DNA of 64,000 nt from Alligator mississippiensis (taxonomy: Eukaryota; Chordata; Crocodylia; Alligatoridae), in the NCBI RefSeq assembly GCF_030867095.1, contig NC_081824.1, positions 118,924,162-118,988,161 on the forward strand. Direction: 5' to 3'. Made by a program: the position numbers and the translations under genes. The notes beneath the pieces were generated by a model, which did no database searches, was not told the DNA's origin, and saw nothing but the letters and a program-made list of their open reading frames with translations. Of this stretch, positions 59,656-64,000 are shown piece after piece; positions within the stretch are counted from its first letter, which is position 1, and each line of letters starts with the position of its first letter.

Positions 59656-59912
59656 TGGGCATGTCTACGTGAGACAATGCCTATTGGACTAATTCTACTG
59701 CGCATTAGTGCAGCTGGCAAAAACCATGCTAATGCACATTAGATTAGTCCAGTGGGCATTAAGCATCACAAAAAAAGCATTAATCTGCGCTAATGTGCAG
59801 GATTTTTAGTACAATGGGTATTAAACATCACATAAAAAGCATTCACCTGTGCTAATTCGCAGTAGTGCCATAATTAAGGCATATTGATGAGCAGGGAGAT
59901 GTGCCCAGTGAG
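59656..59912. mobile_element. Inverted-repeat MITE (unclassified)
   Basis: The left end is gtgggcatgtctacgtgaga; the right end gagcagggagatgtgccca is its loose complement. Internal near-repeats (attaagcatcacaaaaaaag and attaaacatcacataaaaag, about 60 bp apart) show a local duplication. Same end type as the element at 58142. Confidence 0.55.
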
Positions 59913-61037
59913 GAAGAAACAGGATGGAGGTAGAAATACCTCCAAAGAAAAAAAAGGCTGTATGTCATTAGCAGAAATAATAATAGGATTTTCACTTGGA
60001 TGGATTTAGTGGAAGCAAAGTCACCAGTACTAAAATGTCATTTGACTTGCATTAAACTCAGAATTTATGGAAGCAGAGAGCAGATTAAATATGGTTTGAT
60101 TTCCTCATGGTCTTATTGTTCTCCCTCCATGCTCACACACCCATTGAAAATAGAAATGTCTTTATCTCTTGTTTCAAGAGCAGTATATTTTCCCTCATGT
60201 AAGGTACTTCAATTGTATGATTTCATTGATTCTATTATTTAATTTATTGTAATGATTTCTTAATCCTCAAATATTAATATGTAAAACTCACACAGAGACC
60301 TTAATAGACCCCTGGTTTTATATTCTTGTGTCCTAAATCTTGCCTTGTATCTGCTTCACTTCTGGTCTACTCCTCACAGCTGTGATTCAAAGGTAACCTA
60401 CCAGTGAAATGCGATGCAGCTCCTTCAGTTATACAGCTTCCATTGGGGACAAGAGCCTATATTCCTAATGTAGTATTTTTGGTTCAGTGTTAGAGACTTG
60501 TGCCCCTGTGTTCTACTGATCACCCATGATTTGATCTAATACACAGATTTGTAGGAATACATATTGAGGTTTGAGAGGGCTTACTATTGCTTGTTTCTTC
60601 TTTTATTTAGAACTTTTAGCAGGGTAGTATAACCTCTAATGGTAATAACTAAATACTGAGCTGTATCTTTAATAAGTACATACCCCTTCCAAAAAAAGTC
60701 TTGTCACACAAGTATAGCTTAACATTCTCAAATTGAAGAAGAGTAATAGCTTTTTTACTTTCTTTTTAATGTTTTTACTTTTGACTAGCAAGATAGTTCA
60801 GCCTTTGAACTCATCAGAAATGACAAGCACTTTCTTTTTCTGCTGGAATTGCCAAATCATATGGAAGGTCTGTGTCTATTTTTTTAAGTGCTGTGGAAAT
60901 AAATCCCTTACTCGATATTGTTACATATTATATGGGCATATAATAATTGACAGTCGGGATGAAACCCACATAACAAATAAGTGAGCTGTGGCAATGAAAT
61001 ACAGACAGATATAGAACCCCATGTTCTCCATTTCTGT

Positions 61038-61040
<3 letters not shown>

Positions 61041-61068
<28 letters not shown>
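61041..61068. repeat. (CA)n microsatellite
   Basis: About 14 uninterrupted CA units, followed by TA-rich sequence and a short (GA)n tract (61133-61147). It lies left of the foldback centred near 61250. Confidence 0.97.
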
Positions 61069-61165
61069 ATTATACATTATATATATGTATATATAGTAAA
61101 TGTATACATACATGCATATATAGATATATACAGCGAGAGAGAGAGAGATCTCTATACACGTTGTT

Positions 61166-61336
61166 GCCCCATTAATTTAAAATACAAGTGTAGTCCAATG
61201 ATCAATGGACAGTCAGCCAACTTTTTTTTGCATTATATGTAACATATATATATGTTGCTATACTTATAATGCAAAAAAAAGTTTGCTAACTGTCCATTGA
61301 TGATTGGACTATATTTGTATTTTAAGTTAATGGGGC
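61166..61336. repeat. Long near-perfect foldback of about 171 bp
   Basis: The left arm runs from gccccattaatttaaaatac through gtccaatgatcaatggacag and ttttttttgcattata. The right arm is its reverse complement with few changes (ctgtccattgatgattggac, gtattttaagttaatggggc). The centre is the palindrome aacatatatatatgtt at 61241-61256. A (CA)n tract lies outside the left arm and a (GT)n tract outside the right arm, so the wider region is also roughly symmetrical. It is probably a palindromic MITE or foldback element; I could not assign a family. Confidence 0.85.
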
Positions 61337-61347
61337 AGGGATATGTG

Positions 61348-61350
<3 letters not shown>

Positions 61351-61388
<38 letters not shown>

Positions 61389-61411
61389 CAGCGAGAGAGA
61401 GAGAGAGAGAA
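61351..61411. repeat. (GT)n microsatellite followed by (GA)n
   Basis: GT repeats run 61351-61387. After ccagc, GA repeats run 61391-61411. The order mirrors, on the other side of the foldback, the CA tract at 61041. Confidence 0.97.
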
Positions 61412-61759
61412 GAGGGCTAAAGCTTCATAATTATTGGCCACTTAATGAGTGAAAGAAATGTATTGCTGCACCAGGGGTGGTTCAAGGCGCTGGTGCTGAA
61501 TGGACAGCAATGACTGAGCAGAGCCGATCTGCCTTTGCATAGATTCAAGGTGATCACCTTCATTTCATGTGAAATGGGTGTGAAATCTTCCTGGCTGCCT
61601 CTGTCCCTCGGAGAGGAAGGCTGGGTTAGCTGACTCCTAGCAGACATCTCAGCAAGCTGCGAAGCTTCATTTGGGCTAATCTGTGTGACCGTCTATGTCC
61701 TCATGAAGTATGGTACAAGGGATGTTGTAGCCTTGATGGTCGAGAAATGAAGGGAGGGG

Positions 61760-61934
61760 CAAGGATTTCCTAGGGTGAGAGCTTGTATCGGCCCAACTCC
61801 GTAGTTGGGATGAAGTTAGACGGGGTAAGACATTCTTCCCGAGGTCTCGGGGAGAGGGAGACTGGCCCGAAGAATGGCTTACATGCCAAAGCTTCATCCC
61901 AACGGCACGGCTGGGCCAGCCTAGGAAATCCTCG
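61760..61934. repeat. Foldback (imperfect inverted repeat) just upstream of the SLC35D3 CpG island
   Basis: The left arm starts caaggatttcctagg and passes through gttgggatgaag. The right arm carries the complements cttcatcccaac and cctaggaaatcctcg. Pairing continues inwards (gtaagacattctt against agaatggcttac) to a centre near 61847, so almost the whole 175 bp can fold back. It may be a small foldback transposon relic or a structured regulatory element; no target duplication was clear. Confidence 0.7.
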
Positions 61935-62551
61935 CCTGTGGCTCAGTGGCACTTCTCAACGTGCTCTCTGCCTGCTTGCTCGGGCATGTGTTAAAAACCC
62001 GGCTTGTTTTGCCAGTGGTCGGCGGCGGTCGGGCGCCGCCCGGGTCTCAGCGAGATGCAGACTCCGGTGGGCGGGCGGCAGCTCCTGGGCGAGCAAGCCA
62101 TGCGGCGCCACGAGCCGGGCGAGCACGAGGAGCAGGGAAGCGGGGAGCGAGCGCCTGCCCCGTGTCCTCGCAGGAGGGGCGGCGGCAGAGGCGCGGGCTC
62201 TCCGCCGGGCCCGGGCGGGCTGCGAGCGGGGCACGAGGCTGAAGTTTGCCCGGGGCTCCGGGGGTGAAGGGCCGGCGGCGCGGGCTGCTCTCCCGCGGGT
62301 GGGCTCGGAGGGCGAGGGCTCTGGGCTTGGCCGCCCCAGCTTCTGCATTGTCATGTGGGGGGGCGCCGGGTGACAGGAGGCGGCGGGAGTGCCCCGTAAC
62401 CCCTCGTCGGGGCCGCCTGCAAGGCAAACCACCCCGGCAGCCCCGCTCCCCGCGCGTGTGCGCGTTTTGTGCGTGTGCGTTGCGCTCGCTGCGTGTGCTC
62501 CGGGGAGGGCAGAGTGAGGGATCGGGGCTCCCGTGTGTGCGTGCGGGTGGA

Positions 62552-62698
62552 GGGGGGTTCCCCTTGCAGCGCGTGTGCGCGCGCGCGTGTGCCGGGACGG
62601 GGGTTCCCTTTGCAGCGCGCGCTTGTAGCACGCGTGTGTGCAAGGCGAGCGCGCGCCTGGCGGAGGAGGGGGGCGGGGGGGGAGTCCTCTTGCAGCCC
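62552..62698. repeat. Three degenerate copies of a G-run/ttgcagc motif in the SLC35D3 upstream region
   Basis: The motif ggggttcccyttgcagcgcg appears at 62552-62573 and 62600-62618, and a more diverged form at 62680-62698. It is interspersed with alternating GC/GT tracts. This looks like local duplication within the CpG island. Confidence 0.55.
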
Positions 62699-62995
62699 CG
62701 CCGGCTCGGCCGCCCCCGCGCCCTCGGGGCAAGCGCGACCTCCCCGCGCTGCGGCAGTGCCCTGCGGGCCGGGCCGTGGCAGCTGCGGCGGTCGCGGCGG
62801 TGCGGGCCGGGGCGCAGCCCAGCGCCGTCGGGGGGCGCGGCGCGGCGCGGCGCGGCGGGGCGGGGGGCGGTCCCGCCGGGGTGTCCCCCACCCCCGGCCC
62901 GGCCCGGCTCCGCCACTCAGCGCGCGGGGCCCCGCCCGCCGCCGGCCGCGCACATCCCGCAGCGCGGGGAGCAGCACCGGGGGGGCGGCCGCAGG

Positions 62996-63431
62996 ATGGC
63001 GCGGGGCCGGCGCCGGGCGCTGGGCGTCGCGGTGGCCGTGGCGCACGGGCTCTTCTCGGGCTCGCTCAACATCCTGCTGAAGCTGCTAGTGAGCCGCTAC
63101 CGCTTCGCCTTCCTCACGCTGCTGCAGTGCCTGAGCAGCGCCACGGCGGCGCTGAGCCTGGAGGCGCTGCGGCGCCTGGGGGCCGTGGCGCTGCCCCCCT
63201 TCGGCCTGGGGCTGGCGCGCCCCTTCGCCGGGCTGGCGGCGCTGGCCACGCTGCAGTCCAGCCTCACGCTCTGGGCGCTGCGCGGCCTCAGCCTGCCCAT
63301 GTATGTGGTCTTCAAGCGCTGCCTGCCCCTGGCCACGCTGCTGCTCGGCGTCCTGGTGCTCCACAACGGCGCGCCCTCGCCCGGCGTCCTGGCCGCCGTG
63401 CTCGTCACCACCTGCGGCGCCGCGCTGGCAG
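62996..63431 (+). CDS. SLC35D3: SLC35D3 exon 1 (nucleotide-sugar-transporter-like protein, N-terminal part)
   Basis: SLC35D3 is an orphan SLC35-family multispanning membrane protein, known from mouse work for platelet dense-granule biogenesis and neuronal dopamine receptor trafficking. This exon encodes 145 codons plus one base, ending ...TTCGAALA before the donor ggtgagc. Human exon 1 ends at the equivalent point. Conserved stretches include HGLFSGSLNILLK (17-29), TLQSSLTLW (85-93), LRGLSLPMYVVFKRCLPL (95-112) and NGAPSPGVLAAVL (124-136). Hydrophobic segments lie at about residues 8-28, 38-58, 77-98, 102-122 and 130-145. The start has a good context (A at -3, G at +4) and matches the human start. 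The frame stays open upstream to at least 62246, but nothing there resembles the family. The rest of the protein is in exon 2, outside the window. Confidence 0.95.
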
Positions 63432-64000
63432 GTGAGCGACCCCCGGCGTCCCGGCCCGCACTGCCCTGCCTGATCTCCAGGACCCCGGCCCTGCACTGCA
63501 CTGCCTGCTCCCGGACCCAGCCCCGCACTGCCCCTCCAGATCCCCAGGACGCCAGCCCTGCATTGCCATGTCCGATCCCAGATCCCAGCTCCGCACTGCC
63601 CCTCCAGCTCTCCCGGATCCCAGCCCCGCATTACCCTGCCTGCTCCCGGATCCCAGCCCCGCACTGTCTTGCCTAGTCTCCAAGATCCCAGCCCCGCACT
63701 GCCTTGCCTGCTCCCGGATCCCAGCCCCCGCACTGCCCCGTCCTGCTGCACTCCCAGATCTGAGCCCCGCGGGATGCCAGCCCTGCTTTGTGCTCGCTCC
63801 CTGCCCCGGATCGCAGCCCCCAGCGCTCCGCCGCCTCCCGGGATCCCAGCTCTGCCCGGCCCCAGCCGGGCTCTGTGCCCTGCCTCTCCCCGGGATCCCC
63901 CCGCGCCCCGACCTCCAGCCCCGCTCCCGCTCCACTGCCCCGTCCCGTCGCCCCCGGGACCCTCCTGCTCGCCCAGCACAGAGATCGCCCTCCCAGCCCA
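63432..64000 (+). other. SLC35D3 intron 1 (start only)
   Basis: Begins at the GTGAGC donor after exon 1 and runs to the window end. Nearly all of it is the GC-rich degenerate minisatellite listed separately. Long open frames on both strands here follow from the base composition and repeat, not from coding function. Confidence 0.85.
63452..63760. repeat. GC-rich degenerate minisatellite, unit about 33-36 bp
   Basis: A unit beginning gatcccagccccgcactgcc and ending in ctgcctgctcccg-like sequence recurs with variation. Three clear adjacent copies, of 33, 35 and 33 bp, start near 63614, 63647 and 63682, with poorer copies on both sides and traces to about 63930. It lies just inside SLC35D3 intron 1. 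Confidence 0.8.

Larger units (their letters stand above)
54140..61990. other. PEX7-SLC35D3 intergenic region
   Basis: Mostly AT-rich, with terminal-inverted-repeat elements at 57692, 58142 and 59656 and two foldbacks near 61250 and 61847. I see nothing to name in 54140-57690, apart from possible alternative poly(A) signals at 55764 and 56007, or in 58420-59650 and 59920-61030. No reading frame here looks like a gene. Confidence 0.8.
61990..63450. promoter_or_regulatory. CpG island over the SLC35D3 promoter, 5' UTR and exon 1
   Basis: Base composition changes sharply from AT-rich to very GC- and CpG-rich at about 61990 and stays so through exon 1. Several GC-box-like runs are visible, for example ggcggggcggggggcgg near 62855. 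No TATA box stands out, as is usual for CpG-island promoters. The transcription start cannot be placed from sequence alone. Confidence 0.85.

Noticed and set aside
61041..61411. Repeated units suggesting a CRISPR array or other spaced repeat array
   Set aside because: These are microsatellites around a palindrome in a vertebrate genome. There are no regularly spaced direct repeats with unique spacers.
61783..63979. Many long overlapping open frames on both strands (up to 476 codons)
   Set aside because: Only the SLC35D3 frame from 62996 to the donor at 63431 matches a protein family. The rest arise because stops are rare in GC-rich and tandemly repeated sequence.

Overview
This window is vertebrate nuclear DNA, most likely from a crocodilian. 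The coding signal is sparse and split by long introns. The repeats are dominated by CR1 LINEs, non-autonomous hAT elements, other terminal-inverted-repeat elements and a few old MIR-type SINEs. The crocodilian assignment is an inference from the CR1 3' ends and the DNA-transposon mix; another non-avian reptile is possible.

Two host genes are recognisable, both on the + strand. Positions 7271-53731 hold the last five coding exons of PEX7, the peroxisomal PTS2-cargo receptor. They match human residues 177-323 with no length change, all have GT/AG boundaries, and they end at a stop at 53729-53731. The preceding exons lie before the window. About 9 kb downstream, a CpG island (about 61990-63450) carries the first coding exon of SLC35D3 (62996-63431), a nucleotide-sugar-transporter-like multispanning protein; its second exon lies beyond the window. 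PEX7 next to SLC35D3 in the same orientation is the conserved vertebrate order. The genes are not functionally linked as far as the sequence shows.

Layout: 1-7270 PEX7 intron 5 (partial, with tRNA-derived SINEs at 4.9-6.5 kb); 7271-7932 exons 6 and 7; 7933-14091 intron 7 (CR1, LTR-like stretch, RTE-type LINE remnant); 14092-14147 exon 8; 14148-38298 intron 8 (24 kb, with a nearly full-length antisense CR1 at 27.8-32.4 kb, a 1.3 kb Tigger-like element, and a hAT element nested in a TTAA-flanked element); 38299-38398 exon 9; 38399-53662 intron 9 (CR1, several hAT elements, MIR, Tigger-like element); 53663-53731 exon 10, then the 3' UTR; about 54140-61990 intergenic, with inverted-repeat elements and two long foldbacks near SLC35D3; 62-64 kb the CpG island, SLC35D3 exon 1 and an intronic minisatellite.

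I found no new multi-gene system. The most interesting material is structural: well-delimited DNA-transposon relics with target-site duplications, one clear nested insertion, two long foldbacks upstream of SLC35D3, and a CR1 copy that keeps its 5' region and both ORFs with only two visible frame breaks.
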